32,549 nucleotides of DNA from Clostridiales bacterium (GTDB lineage: Bacteria > Bacillota_A > Clostridia > Oscillospirales > Acutalibacteraceae): NCBI GenBank assembly GCA_009774735.1, contig VSOH01000001.1:1-32549 (forward strand). Direction: 5' to 3'. The notes beneath the pieces are model-generated. The model was not told the DNA's origin and did no database searches. It worked only from the letters and a program-made list of their open reading frames with translations. A program made the translations under genes and the position numbers. Shown here piece by piece: positions 1 through 8,117 of the stretch. Positions within the stretch are counted from its first letter, which is position 1. Each line of letters opens with the position of its first letter.

Positions 1-109
1 GTAAAGTATATTGCTTTCTTATAATAAAATAAATTATTAATACTTGCCAAGCGTGCCGCTAAGTGGTAAAATACAAGCAACTGTTTAAATTAATTGAAGG
101 TGATGAATT

Positions 110-1933
110 TTGAGTAAGAGAAATGATATAAAAAATATTGCAATTATTGCCCATGTTGACCACGGCAAAACAACACTTGTTGATGAAATGCTGCATCAGA
201 GCGGTATCTTCCGTGATAACGAAGAGGTTGCTGAAAGAGTAATGGACAGTAACGACCTTGAAAAGGAGCGTGGAATTACGATCCTTTCTAAGAATACATC
301 TGTGCATTATAAAGACACAAAGATCAATATTGTTGATACGCCGGGTCATGCTGATTTCGGCGGCGAGGTTGAGCGTATTTTAACAATGGTTGATGGTGTT
401 CTTCTGCTTGTTGACGCTTTTGAGGGCTGTATGCCGCAGACAAGATTTGTGCTGAAAAAGGCATTGGGACTTCATAAAACACCTCTTGTTGTAGTTAACA
501 AAATTGACCGTGACGGGGCAAGACCGAGTGAGGTTATTGATGAGGTGCTGGACCTGTTTATTGAGCTTGGTGCTGATGATGAGCAGATTGAATTTCCTGT
601 GGTTTATGCTTCTGCAAGAGAGGGATATTCAAGCCTTGACCCTGATGTGCGTGAGGGCGATATGCGTCCGCTGCTTGATGCAATTTTGGAGCATATTCCG
701 TCACCTGAGGGTGATGCTGAGGGTCCTGCACAGATTTTGTTCAGCTCCCTTGAATACGATGACTATGTTGGCAGAATCGGTGTCGGCAGAGTGGAACGTG
801 GTGAAATTAAGGTGAATACACCATATGTTCTCTGCAGGCAGGACGGCAGTCAGGAAAATGTTAAATTCACAAAAATTTATCAGTTTGAAGGCTTAAAGCG
901 TGTTGACTGCCAGACTGCAAAGTTCGGTGATTTGGTATCAGTTGCAGGTATTGCCGACCTTAATATCGGTGAAACTGCCTGTGACCCTAACTGTGTTGAG
1001 GCTCTTCCTTTTGTAAAAATAGACGAGCCTACAATCTCAATGAACTTTATTGTTAACGATTCACCGTTTGCAGGCAGAGAGGGCAAGTATGTTACATCAC
1101 GTAACCTGCGTGACCGTCTGTTCAAAGAGGTTGAAACCAATGTTTCAATGCGTGTTGAGGAAACCGACTCAATGGATACCTTCAAGGTATCAGGCAGGGG
1201 AGAGCTTCACCTTTCAATCCTTATTGAAACGATGCGCCGTGAGAATTATGAGTTCCAGGTATCACGTCCTCAGGTTATTATGAAAAAGGATGAGAACGGC
1301 AGAATGCTTGAGCCTGTAGAGCTTGCTATTATTGAGGTGCCTGAGGATTATGTCGGTGCTGTTATGGAAAAGCTGTGCTCACGCAAGGGTGAAATTGAAA
1401 ATATGGATACCCGTTCAACAGGTATGACACACCTTGAAATTAAAATTCCTTCACGTGGTCTTATCGGCTACCGCAGTGAATTTTTAACCGATACGAACGG
1501 TAACGGTATTATGAATCAGCTCTTTGTGGGATATGAGGAATATAAGGGCGAAATTGCCACAAGAAATCGTGGCTCAATCGTCGTTCACGAAACAGGTACA
1601 ACAACCGGCTATGGCTTGTGGAATACGCAGGACAGGGGCAAGCTGTTCCTTGGACCGGGTGTTGAGGTTTATGAGGGTATGATTTGCGGTGAATGTGCTA
1701 AGGATGAGGATATTGTATGTAATGTCTGCAAAAAGAAGCATGTTACAAATACCCGTGCCAGCGGCAGTGACGAGGCATTAAAGCTTGTTCCGCCAACGAC
1801 TCTTTCTCTGGAGCAGAGTATGGAATTTTTAGCTGATGATGAGCTTTTGGAGGTTACACCAAAATCAATCCGTCTTAGAAAAACTATCCTTGACAAGGGC
1901 TTAAGACTTAAAGCAGAAAGCAGGAAAAAATAA
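110..1933 (+). CDS. typA: Ribosome-associated GTPase TypA/BipA
   Basis: Translational GTPase of the EF-G-like family that binds the ribosome and aids 50S assembly and stress or low-temperature adaptation. The 607-residue length is the normal family length. The N-terminal G domain has the P-loop AHVDHGKT (residues 14-21), the switch-I GITI stretch, DTPGHADF and NKID. EF-G-like domains II, III and V and the TypA-specific C-terminal domain follow (SRGLIGYRSEFLT and the GTTTGYGL region). The start is TTG, chosen because a GAAGGTGAT ribosome-binding site stands just upstream and the protein then begins MSKRNDIKNIAIIAHVDHG as TypA does. The stop overlaps the gpsA start by one base (TAATG), so the two are translationally coupled. 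No clear promoter was resolved in the 109 bases upstream. Confidence 0.97.
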   Translation: MSKRNDIKNIAIIAHVDHGKTTLVDEMLHQSGIFRDNEEVAERVMDSNDLEKERGITILSKNTSVHYKDTKINIVDTPGHADFGGEVERILTMVDGVLLLVDAFEGCMPQTRFVLKKALGLHKTPLVVVNKIDRDGARPSEVIDEVLDLFIELGADDEQIEFPVVYASAREGYSSLDPDVREGDMRPLLDAILEHIPSPEGDAEGPAQILFSSLEYDDYVGRIGVGRVERGEIKVNTPYVLCRQDGSQENVKFTKIYQFEGLKRVDCQTAKFGDLVSVAGIADLNIGETACDPNCVEALPFVKIDEPTISMNFIVNDSPFAGREGKYVTSRNLRDRLFKEVETNVSMRVEETDSMDTFKVSGRGELHLSILIETMRRENYEFQVSRPQVIMKKDENGRMLEPVELAIIEVPEDYVGAVMEKLCSRKGEIENMDTRSTGMTHLEIKIPSRGLIGYRSEFLTDTNGNGIMNQLFVGYEEYKGEIATRNRGSIVVHETGTTTGYGLWNTQDRGKLFLGPGVEVYEGMICGECAKDEDIVCNVCKKKHVTNTRASGSDEALKLVPPTTLSLEQSMEFLADDELLEVTPKSIRLRKTILDKGLRLKAESRKK

Positions 1934-2925
1934 TGAGCAGAATAGGTGTACTCGGTGCAGGCACATGGGGAACGGCGTTAGCAATTATGCTTGCGCAAAA
2001 TGCAAACGGTGTTACCCTTTGGTCGGCACTTGATGATGAACTTAAAACACTTGAAGCAACACATACGCACCCGAATCTAAAAGGCTCTGTTATTCCGGAT
2101 AATATTGTTTTTACAAACGATATTTCAAAGGTATGCTCTGATAAGGATATTTTGCTTTTTGCAGTTGCATCACCATATGTCAGAGAAACTGTCAAAAAAG
2201 CAGCTCCTTATATTAAAGAGGGGCAGATTATCGTTGATGCGGCAAAGGGTCTGGAAGAGGATACCCTGTTCACGATGTCACAGGTAATAAAAGATGGTAT
2301 AGGAAAAAATGTTACCGTTGTTGCCTTGTCAGGTCCGACCCACGCAGAGGAGGTTGCATTGGGCTTGCCTACAACAGTTGTGGCTGCCTGCCGCAATCTG
2401 AATGCAGCACAACAGGTGCAGAGTATTTTTATGAATACCTGTATGCGTGTGTATACGAATGAAGATATTTTAGGTGTAGAGCTTTGCGGCGCACTGAAAA
2501 ATATCATTGCTCTTGCCTGCGGAATATCAACGGGTCTTGGCTTCGGTGACAATGCAAAGGCTGCTATCATTACAAGAGGCATTGCTGAAATGTCACGTCT
2601 GGGAATGGCTATGAATTGCGATAAAATGACGTTTGCGGGTCTTGCCGGTCTGGGCGATTTGATTGTTACTGCTACAAGCTGTCACAGCAGAAATAACAGA
2701 GCAGGCTTTCTTATCGGCAGCGGTGATTCTGCCGAGGAGGCAATCAAAAAGGTAGGAATGGTTGTTGAGGGCATACACGCTATTCCTTCAGCACTTAAGC
2801 TTGCTGAAAAATACAAGGTTGATATGCCGATTATCACTGCAGTTCATAAAACCGTAAGCGGTGAGCTTGCTCCCGATAAGGCAGTAAGTCTTCTTATGAA
2901 CAGGGAAAAGAAAAGTGAACAATAA
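1933..2925 (+). CDS. gpsA: NAD(P)-dependent glycerol-3-phosphate dehydrogenase
   Basis: Reduces dihydroxyacetone phosphate to sn-glycerol-3-phosphate in the cytoplasm, supplying the backbone for phospholipid synthesis. The 330 residues match the usual length. The N-terminal Rossmann fold shows GAGTWG (residues 8-13). Family signatures that follow are the ALSGPTHAEEVA segment and CGALKNIIALACGI, which carries the catalytic lysine; the C-terminal helical domain contains AGLGDLIVTATSCHSRNNR. The start ATG shares its A with the typA stop codon, so expression depends on typA translation; the ribosome-binding site lies inside typA. The hemW gene follows after 29 bases on the same strand. No abnormality is visible. 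Confidence 0.97.
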   Translation: MSRIGVLGAGTWGTALAIMLAQNANGVTLWSALDDELKTLEATHTHPNLKGSVIPDNIVFTNDISKVCSDKDILLFAVASPYVRETVKKAAPYIKEGQIIVDAAKGLEEDTLFTMSQVIKDGIGKNVTVVALSGPTHAEEVALGLPTTVVAACRNLNAAQQVQSIFMNTCMRVYTNEDILGVELCGALKNIIALACGISTGLGFGDNAKAAIITRGIAEMSRLGMAMNCDKMTFAGLAGLGDLIVTATSCHSRNNRAGFLIGSGDSAEEAIKKVGMVVEGIHAIPSALKLAEKYKVDMPIITAVHKTVSGELAPDKAVSLLMNREKKSEQ

Positions 2926-2954
2926 GTAATTCTATTTTTTAATGGAGGATTTAC

Positions 2955-3989
2955 GTGGTTAAAAAATCAGGTTTATATATCCACATTCCTTTCTGCAAAT
3001 CAAAATGTCCTTATTGTGATTTTTTCAGTGTTAAGTATGACGAGGTGCCGGCTGAAAAGTATACCGACAGACTTATTTCTGAAATGAAAAAATACTGCGG
3101 CAGCTTTGACACAATTTATTTCGGCGGCGGTACGCCGTCAATCATAAATGCTGATTTGATAGGCAGAATAATTAGTGCTGCTAAGGAACAGTTTGATATT
3201 TCTGCTGACTGTGAAATAACAGTTGAATGCAATCCGTCAAAAAGTCTTGAGTATGATTTTGAAAAATATTTGTCTTTCGGTGTTAATCGAATAAGCCTTG
3301 GTATGCAAAGTGCAAGGAACGAGGAACGCTTTGCTCTTGGCAGGTCAGCAGGACAGGCAGAGGTTGCAAGGGCTGTCAGTGATGCAAAAAAAGCAGGTAT
3401 TACCAACATAAGTCTTGATGTTATGCTCGGCACTCCGAAGCAGACGCTTGACACACTTGATGAGACCTTTGAATTTATTGAAAAAATGAATGTTACGCAT
3501 ATCAGTGCCTATATGCTGAAGATTGAAGAGGGTACAAGGTTTTATGAAATGGGTGACCGTTTGTCATTGCCTGATGAGGACATTGTTGCTGAGATGTATT
3601 TAAAGACGATCGATTCGCTAAAGTTACTTGGCTTTAATCAATATGAAATAAGCAATTTTTCAAAACCGGGCTTTGAAAGCAGACACAACCTGAAATACTG
3701 GGAGCTTGTACCTTATCTTGGTTTGGGTGCTTCTGCACATTCATATTTTAATGGCAGGCGTTTTTATTATGATAAAGCTTTTAATCTTATTGATGACGGT
3801 ACAGGCGGCAGTGATGACGAAAAAATAATGCTTGGCTTGAGGCTTTGCAGCGGTATTGACAAAAAATTTGTAAAAAAAGATTTTTCGGCTTTTGTTTCGG
3901 CCGGTCTGATGTCAGAAACAGATAAAAAAATTGCCCTGACACCTGACGGAATGTTAGTCAGCAATTTAATAATCAGTGAATTAATTTAA
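2955..3989 (+). CDS. hemW: Radical SAM heme chaperone HemW (HemN-like)
   Basis: Radical SAM protein of the HemN/HemW family. The N-terminal IHIPFCKSKCPYCDF carries the iron-sulfur CxxxCxxC motif at C14, C18 and C21, and the SAM-binding FGGGTPS segment follows. At 344 residues it is short and lacks the long N-terminal extension and extra cysteine arrangement of true oxygen-independent coproporphyrinogen oxidase, so the heme-chaperone assignment is preferred. Typical HemW sections are visible: GVNRISLGMQS, NISLDVMLGTPKQT, HISAYMLKIEEGT, YEISNFSKPG and RHNLKYWE. The GTG start is supported by GGAGG eight bases upstream. The gene sits 29 bases after gpsA, probably in one operon with typA-gpsA, and is followed at once by a terminator-like hairpin. 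Confidence 0.94.
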   Translation: MVKKSGLYIHIPFCKSKCPYCDFFSVKYDEVPAEKYTDRLISEMKKYCGSFDTIYFGGGTPSIINADLIGRIISAAKEQFDISADCEITVECNPSKSLEYDFEKYLSFGVNRISLGMQSARNEERFALGRSAGQAEVARAVSDAKKAGITNISLDVMLGTPKQTLDTLDETFEFIEKMNVTHISAYMLKIEEGTRFYEMGDRLSLPDEDIVAEMYLKTIDSLKLLGFNQYEISNFSKPGFESRHNLKYWELVPYLGLGASAHSYFNGRRFYYDKAFNLIDDGTGGSDDEKIMLGLRLCSGIDKKFVKKDFSAFVSAGLMSETDKKIALTPDGMLVSNLIISELI

Positions 3990-4025
3990 CTCCTTTCGGA
4001 TAAACTAAAGCTGAAAGGAGTTTTT
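3990..4025 (+). terminator. Terminator-like hairpin that contains the next ribosome-binding site
   Basis: CTCCTTTC (3990-3997) pairs perfectly with GAAAGGAG (4013-4020) and is followed by TTTTT (4021-4025). It starts at the base after the hemW stop. The 3' arm AAGGAG is also the Shine-Dalgarno sequence, eight bases before the ATG at 4029. The structure could therefore end hemW transcripts, hide the ribosome-binding site in read-through transcripts, or both. Confidence 0.7.
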
Positions 4026-4028
4026 ATT

Positions 4029-4184
4029 ATGCCCGATATGTTTAACTTAACACCGCAGATGCAGGAATACTTTAATTCACTGCCTGAAATGATGCAGGAA
4101 TCAATCATTCAGAGCGGTGCAAAAATTAATTCACTTGAAGATTTAAAGGCAATTGCCGAAGGAGCAGGCAATGTGCAGGGATAA
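4029..4184 (+). CDS. Small conserved-type protein, 51 residues
   Basis: A short ORF starting with ATG eight bases after AAGGAG. The product begins MPDMFNLTPQMQEYFNSLPE and contains MQESIIQSGAKINSLEDLKA. This pattern (LPxxxQExIxQSG followed by an L-rich amphipathic segment) resembles short uncharacterised proteins seen in many Clostridia, but I cannot assign a function. The product is soluble and probably helical, with no cysteine or signal peptide. Its last 14 bases overlap the next ORF, which indicates coupled translation. The ribosome-binding site lies in the 3' arm of the preceding terminator-like hairpin, so expression may be conditional or may use its own promoter that I could not resolve. 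Confidence 0.65.
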   Translation: MPDMFNLTPQMQEYFNSLPEMMQESIIQSGAKINSLEDLKAIAEGAGNVQG

Positions 4185-4428
4185 CGAAAATGACTCAAAG
4201 CAAACTATTAACAGTTTGAATAATTATGACGTGCCTGCTGAAACCCATAGGCACAAGCGAAGCTTTGAGCAGAAATACCAGCTTGACCCTAATATTACAA
4301 ACAGGTATGCAAGCTGGGTAAGCAATCCTACCGTACAGCCTGATAATGTAACGGAAATGGGTGTGCCTATTCCCGATGAGCTGAATACTGAATTTTCAAA
4401 GGAATACCAGGAAGAGAATAAGCTGTAA
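4171..4428 (+). CDS. Small hydrophilic protein, possibly spore-surface family (DUF3787-like)
   Basis: Eighty-five residues from the ATG at 4171, preferred over an upstream non-ATG start because AAGGAG lies just before it. The C-terminal half reads RYASWVSNPTVQPDNV, then VPIPDELNTEFSKEYQEENK. The layout of a Trp-containing segment, a VPIP motif and an AKEYxEENK-like end recalls the DUF3787 / CDIF630_02480 small spore-surface proteins of Clostridia. That match is from memory and tentative. The protein is highly charged and lacks membrane segments or a signal peptide. It overlaps the 51-residue ORF by 14 bases, and a strong terminator hairpin begins at its stop codon. Confidence 0.65.
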   Translation: MCRDNENDSKQTINSLNNYDVPAETHRHKRSFEQKYQLDPNITNRYASWVSNPTVQPDNVTEMGVPIPDELNTEFSKEYQEENKL

Positions 4429-4469
4429 ATAAAACAAGGCACGATTTTATCGTGCCTTGTTTTATTTAC
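4425..4469. terminator. Strong bidirectional terminator (21-bp perfect stem)
   Basis: Bases 4425-4445 pair without mismatch with 4449-4469 around a TTT loop. The stem core is AAGGCACGAT/ATCGTGCCTT, flanked by A-rich and T-rich arms, so it gives U-rich tails in both directions. It separates the plus-strand operon from the convergent minus-strand phage-like cassette, whose last stop codon is at 4479. Confidence 0.9.
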
Positions 4470-4478
4470 AAATTATAG

Positions 4479-4961
4479 TTACCTGAACATTACATAACAA
4501 TAAGCTACACCTGCTTCATTCAGGTTCATATACTCGTTATTGAGTACGGCAGTTGCACTTTGACTGACAGTCAGCTGTTTGCCATTATTTTTCAGCTTAA
4601 TACCTGTGCTGTTGGCAAGCTTGCCTGCAAATGCCATATAATTATGATTTTTTGAATCTGAAAATCTGGTTACAGCCAGCGGTCTGTTATTGGCAAATAC
4701 CACTGCAAAGGACACTTCAAAGGGGCATCCCGTATCAATAGTTCTTTCAATATTACCGTTGCCGTAATACATTCCGCTGTATGAAAACAGATTCCAGTTT
4801 TCTCTTTCACCCTGTGTAATGTGGATGAATTTGTCGCTTGTGTGGTAATTAAAATTATTTTCAATTACCTGATTGTCATAGTTGAAGTCCTCACGCTTTG
4901 GTTTATCGGAGCTTATCCACTGATTTAACCTTAAAACCTCTGTTTTATTCGTACTGCTCAT
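4479..4961 (-). CDS. Short phage tail-fibre/appendage protein
   Basis: 160 residues; last gene of the cassette, in the position of xkdV. The N-terminus contains VLRLNQWISSDKPKREDFNYDN, a motif common at the start of Gram-positive phage tail proteins (LxLNxWxxxDKPxRxDFNxDN). The rest has beta-rich character (FEVSFAVVFANNRPLAVTRF) typical of fibre tips. It is much shorter than XkdV, with no collagen-like or lectin repeats seen. The ATG overlaps the previous stop by four bases (ATGA), so translation is coupled. No fibre chaperone or lysis gene follows; the terminator lies directly downstream. Confidence 0.7.
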   Translation of the reverse strand: MSSTNKTEVLRLNQWISSDKPKREDFNYDNQVIENNFNYHTSDKFIHITQGERENWNLFSYSGMYYGNGNIERTIDTGCPFEVSFAVVFANNRPLAVTRFSDSKNHNYMAFAGKLANSTGIKLKNNGKQLTVSQSATAVLNNEYMNLNEAGVAYCYVMFR

Positions 4962-5518
4962 ATTTCCTCCGTTTTAATTGTGTCAAGCATTGAAAATGGG
5001 TAATTCAGCTTGTCATATTCATCAAACATAAAGTCAAATGCATCCCATTTTTCAAATGTTATTCCGTCACCTTCAAATGTGATAAAAAGATTTGGTGAAG
5101 CATAGTTTTTCATAATATCTGCAAGCTTTTTAAAATCTTCTGCCGTTGGTTCTGCTGCGTTTGAAAGAGTGAGTGTGCCTGCAGAAAGCTGAGCGTTAAA
5201 ATGTGCGGATGCCAGTTTTTCTTCAAATTCACCGTTTGCGTAATGAATGCCGTCCATTAAAAAACCTTTTTTTATCAGCTCTCTTTTTTCACTGTCACTT
5301 AGTGTATAATCAATACCCATCATATCGCAGAAAAGACCGAGTGCCATATCCTCTGCTGTTTCAGGTGATAACTGCAAAGCTGTTTTTTCAAGGTCACTTA
5401 AAATTAATTTAATGCCTTCTGCATAGCCTTTCAGCTCTGCAAGTTCTCGGCTGTTATCTTCAGTTGCGATGCTGATTAAATCGGCAAGCTTTATAATTCT
5501 CTTTTCAATATCATTCAT
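4958..5518 (-). CDS. Baseplate protein, XkdU / Mu gp48 (DUF2313) type
   Basis: 186 residues from ATG 5518. Its position directly after baseplate J and before the fibre is that of XkdU/YmfQ and Mu gp48, which connect the baseplate wedge to fibres. The N-terminal half is helical and acidic; the C-terminal part has ASPNLFITFEGDGITFEKWDAFD, resembling the family end. The start overlaps the upstream stop by eight bases and an in-frame TTG precedes it, but ATG is preferred. The family assignment rests mainly on position and length, with partial sequence resemblance. Confidence 0.65.
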   Translation of the reverse strand: MNDIEKRIIKLADLISIATEDNSRELAELKGYAEGIKLILSDLEKTALQLSPETAEDMALGLFCDMMGIDYTLSDSEKRELIKKGFLMDGIHYANGEFEEKLASAHFNAQLSAGTLTLSNAAEPTAEDFKKLADIMKNYASPNLFITFEGDGITFEKWDAFDFMFDEYDKLNYPFSMLDTIKTEEI

Positions 5519-6581
5519 CAAAGCAGTTCACCGCCAGACTTTTTAAATGAAGTATTTTGTCACTTTTGCAGTAAATAAAATTACCCTCTGCCTTGTCAGA
5601 ATAAATATTATGGTCAACGATGCCGTCAATATCCGACATGGATTTTGAAATATCCTTTAGCGAAAGTGTCTGACCTATTCTGAGTGCGGAAACCATATTA
5701 TTAACTCGGTTTGTTACAAGCTCTGTAATTTCGTCTTTATCAAAGCCTTTCATACAGAATATTTCAATGGTCAAGGTGTATTTTTTCTTTTTTGCAAGAT
5801 TTACGTTGCGTGTGATTGCCGCAATTTTGCCGATGGCAATTTTATCCCTGATTTCTGTTATCTGCTGTGCTGTCAGTTCATTGTCCTTAGTAGATACAAA
5901 AACAGTTATTCTGTTGGCAGTGTCTGAAAATGGAACATTGCAGTCAGTTATATAATCAAGGGTGAGAATATTGTTTTCAATTGATGTTGTGTTAAGCTGA
6001 TTTGGCAAAACATCAAAGCGGCGGAGTATTCTGTCTCTGTACGCAAGGTCGCTTTCTCCATCATAGCCGCCATCAAAATCGGCAGGGTTTGTCACTGCTG
6101 CAACGCCGATAGGTGCATTAACCATTACTGTAACTGTTCCGGCATCAGCATTATAATCGTTTCCGCAGTCAATCGCTTTCGCAGGAACACTTACGCCTGT
6201 TTCACCTGCCGGAATAACTGCAGAGTCAGTAACGGAAAATTGGAGAAAAGGCTTGCCTGACACGGAGCAGACTGTATTCTGAGGTATCTCAATATCATAG
6301 TCGACTGCCTCGTTTATTGTGAAATAAAGTTCGCCGTGCGCATAATCCTTCTTTTTTCTGATGCATCCTCTGAGCTCTCCGAGCTTGTCAAGGTTATCAC
6401 CTGTGGCAGTCTGTACAAAAGCCTGCCTGAAAATATAATCACCATAGCAGGATATTGAAAACAGCTCACTTGCCAGAATTTCAAGCCTTTTTTCTGTTTT
6501 TGAATTCTTTTCAACTGCCTCGCCGCATTCATTGAAATACGCATTTTTCATTCTGCTTAGAATTTCCTCATATGCTCTCAT
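5511..6581 (-). CDS. Baseplate J-like protein (XkdT / Mu gp47)
   Basis: 356 residues from ATG 6581. The baseplate J family forms the wedge around the hub of contractile tails. Family features are visible: an N-terminal helical part with TATGDNLDKLGELRGCIRKKKDYAHGELYF, a beta-rich section starting IPQNTVCSVSGKPFLQF, the AGETGVSVPAKAIDCGNDYNADAGTV stretch, and PADFDGGYDGESDLAYRDRI, the highly typical G(G)xDxESDxxYRxRI motif. The C-terminal domain resembles the usual wedge domain (YTLTIEIFCMKGFDKDEI). The reading frame is complete. The start overlaps the upstream gene by 14 bases; no strong ribosome-binding site is seen, so coupling is likely. Confidence 0.88.
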   Translation of the reverse strand: MRAYEEILSRMKNAYFNECGEAVEKNSKTEKRLEILASELFSISCYGDYIFRQAFVQTATGDNLDKLGELRGCIRKKKDYAHGELYFTINEAVDYDIEIPQNTVCSVSGKPFLQFSVTDSAVIPAGETGVSVPAKAIDCGNDYNADAGTVTVMVNAPIGVAAVTNPADFDGGYDGESDLAYRDRILRRFDVLPNQLNTTSIENNILTLDYITDCNVPFSDTANRITVFVSTKDNELTAQQITEIRDKIAIGKIAAITRNVNLAKKKKYTLTIEIFCMKGFDKDEITELVTNRVNNMVSALRIGQTLSLKDISKSMSDIDGIVDHNIYSDKAEGNFIYCKSDKILHLKSLAVNCFDE

Positions 6582-6831
6582 CAAGGTCAATAATCACTGT
6601 CCTTTCCTCGTTTTCATTAATTATGACGGATAATATCAGCGTATTATCCTCTGTTTTTCCGTTTTTTATATATACACCGTTTATGTTATTGACAGCAAGC
6701 CTTGCTGCACAAAGCAGGCTGTTAATATCAGCTTGTCCGTTCAGTCTGCTGCCGTAGTTTTTGTCAGGATAAAACTGACCCAATGGGCAGGCTAAAGCAG
6801 AAATACAATCTTTAATAATCTGTTCAGTCAC
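6568..6831 (-). CDS. Baseplate wedge protein, gp46/XkdS (gp25-like)
   Basis: About 87 residues. The protein has PLGQFYPDKNYGSRLNGQADI and then ARLAVNNINGVYI, the layout of Mu gp46, XkdS and the gpW/gp25 family (a fixed YGSxL near the N-terminus, then a helix with AxxAVxxIxGV and a beta pair). These proteins form the inner wedge of contractile baseplates. The start is uncertain: GTG at 6831 has GGGGTGA six bases upstream, while TTG at 6837 is also in frame. It lies between the spike and baseplate J genes, as expected. Confidence 0.7.
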   Translation of the reverse strand: MTEQIIKDCISALACPLGQFYPDKNYGSRLNGQADINSLLCAARLAVNNINGVYIKNGKTEDNTLILSVIINENEERTVIIDLDESI

Positions 6832-7180
6832 TGTCAATCACCCCGTTATTATTAATAATTAAGCCGTTAAGGCTGATACTGCCGTCATCACGCAGGTGAA
6901 TAAATGCTCCTGATTTTGAAGTGATTTTTATTTCGCCTGTTTTAAGACTGCTGTCATTTGCAGGTACTCCTATACCAAGCTGACTGCCGTCAGCCTTCAT
7001 TAACAGAAGCCCTGTCCCTGCAGGCAGTGAAAAGCTGTATCCGTAGGGAGAAACTAATTTCAGATCTCTGTTAACACCTGATGAAACTGCTTCAACACTG
7101 CCATTGTTATTAAGTGTGCTCTTGCCTGTTTGTGCATATGGCTCACTGCTTTCTTTAACAATCTGTTTGCTAATCCACAT
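6824..7180 (-). CDS. Short baseplate spike-like protein (gpV / Mu gp45 type)
   Basis: 118 residues from ATG 7180, which follows AAGGAGATTAC. The central SPYGYSFSLPAGTGLLLMKADGSQLGIGVPA resembles the OB-like part of gpV/gp45 spike proteins (PxGxxxxPPxGxxVLxL). The C-terminal repeat-like GEIKITSKSGAFIHLRDDGSISLNG resembles the beta-helix that ends such spikes. The XkdR (DUF2577) position is equivalent. It is shorter than most spikes and lacks a visible HxH iron-tip motif. It overlaps the hub gene by 11 bases. Confidence 0.6.
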   Translation of the reverse strand: MWISKQIVKESSEPYAQTGKSTLNNNGSVEAVSSGVNRDLKLVSPYGYSFSLPAGTGLLLMKADGSQLGIGVPANDSSLKTGEIKITSKSGAFIHLRDDGSISLNGLIINNNGVIDSD

Positions 7181-8117
7181 ATGTAATCTCCTTAATATCA
7201 ATTTGCTTTTTTAATGTTAGCTTTGTTACAGTTCCTTTTTCAGTACAGATGAATTTACGTTCTGTTAAAATATAATCATTGTAGCTTTTGTGATTGGTGA
7301 TGCAGTTGAAACGCCGGAGCAATGGTTCATCAGCATAGCCGTGTACATTTGCCTCAAGTATTCTGTAATTTTCAAAGGAGTTTTTCAACTGAAGAAGCAC
7401 GGTATTATCTCTTTGCCATCGGGGCAGGGAATTCAGGTTAATAAATTTTGTTCTGTTAATACCAAGCCTGTCACAAAGCATTGATTTTGTGTGCAGATTA
7501 TATTTCTCCTGAGAAGAGGTTTGCTTAAACTGAATCTGTGACAAGGGCTCGCTGCGGTTAATGGTTTCTGTCAGTGACAAAATATCATAATCATTAAGGC
7601 TTTTTATTTCACTGCTTTCTGATATTAATTCAATGTCATTTTTCGGTGTAATGTTAATATACTTTCCTGTTAACAGCGAAACAAATTGACTGATTGCGCC
7701 GTAGCGTGATGTCCCTTTGGTGATTTCATATTGGTTTGTGCTGCTGATATCAGGCAGACTGTTTGAAAATCCCAGTCCCTCAGCCAGTGAAAAGCATAGC
7801 TGCTTTGCACTTGGGTGTTGATATGTGTAAGGCTCAGCCTCATTATCAACAAGTATGCAGGCTGTTGAACGGGCATAAAAGTATATTTCAAATCCGTTGG
7901 TATCATATGTGCTTTTCTGACAGTCGCAAAGTCCGCTGAATACAAGCTTATAATTAATGTAAAGCTTTACACTGTCTATATCATCAATACAATTGTCTGA
8001 TATAAATGTTGTCCACAGACTGTCACAGGCTACTCCTGCGGTCTGGGTAAAGCAAAGCTCGGTGAATTTATCGACAGTAATTTTTTTGCCGTCTACAGTT
8101 GTCAATTCAATTATCAT
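7170..8117 (-). CDS. Baseplate hub protein XkdQ / gpD-like
   Basis: 315 residues from the ATG at 8117. The protein corresponds to the tail hub (late control gene D/XkdQ family) that sits below the tail tube and holds the spike. Features include the N-terminal beta domain (FTELCFTQTAGVACDSLWTTFISD), YFYARSTACILVDNEAEPYTYQHPSAKQL with the common SxxxLLVDNEA-type motif, and SRYGAISQFVSLLTGKYI before a beta-rich end. The start overlaps the LysM gene by 11 bases. Its retention together with baseplate wedge genes in a cassette without tube genes is notable. Confidence 0.75.
   Translation of the reverse strand: MIIELTTVDGKKITVDKFTELCFTQTAGVACDSLWTTFISDNCIDDIDSVKLYINYKLVFSGLCDCQKSTYDTNGFEIYFYARSTACILVDNEAEPYTYQHPSAKQLCFSLAEGLGFSNSLPDISSTNQYEITKGTSRYGAISQFVSLLTGKYINITPKNDIELISESSEIKSLNDYDILSLTETINRSEPLSQIQFKQTSSQEKYNLHTKSMLCDRLGINRTKFINLNSLPRWQRDNTVLLQLKNSFENYRILEANVHGYADEPLLRRFNCITNHKSYNDYILTERKFICTEKGTVTKLTLKKQIDIKEITYVD

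Noticed and set aside
1..109. Promoter for typA
   Set aside because: Several AT-rich hexamers are possible (for example TTGCTT near the left edge) but none has a convincing -35/-10 pair, and the window begins too close to judge.
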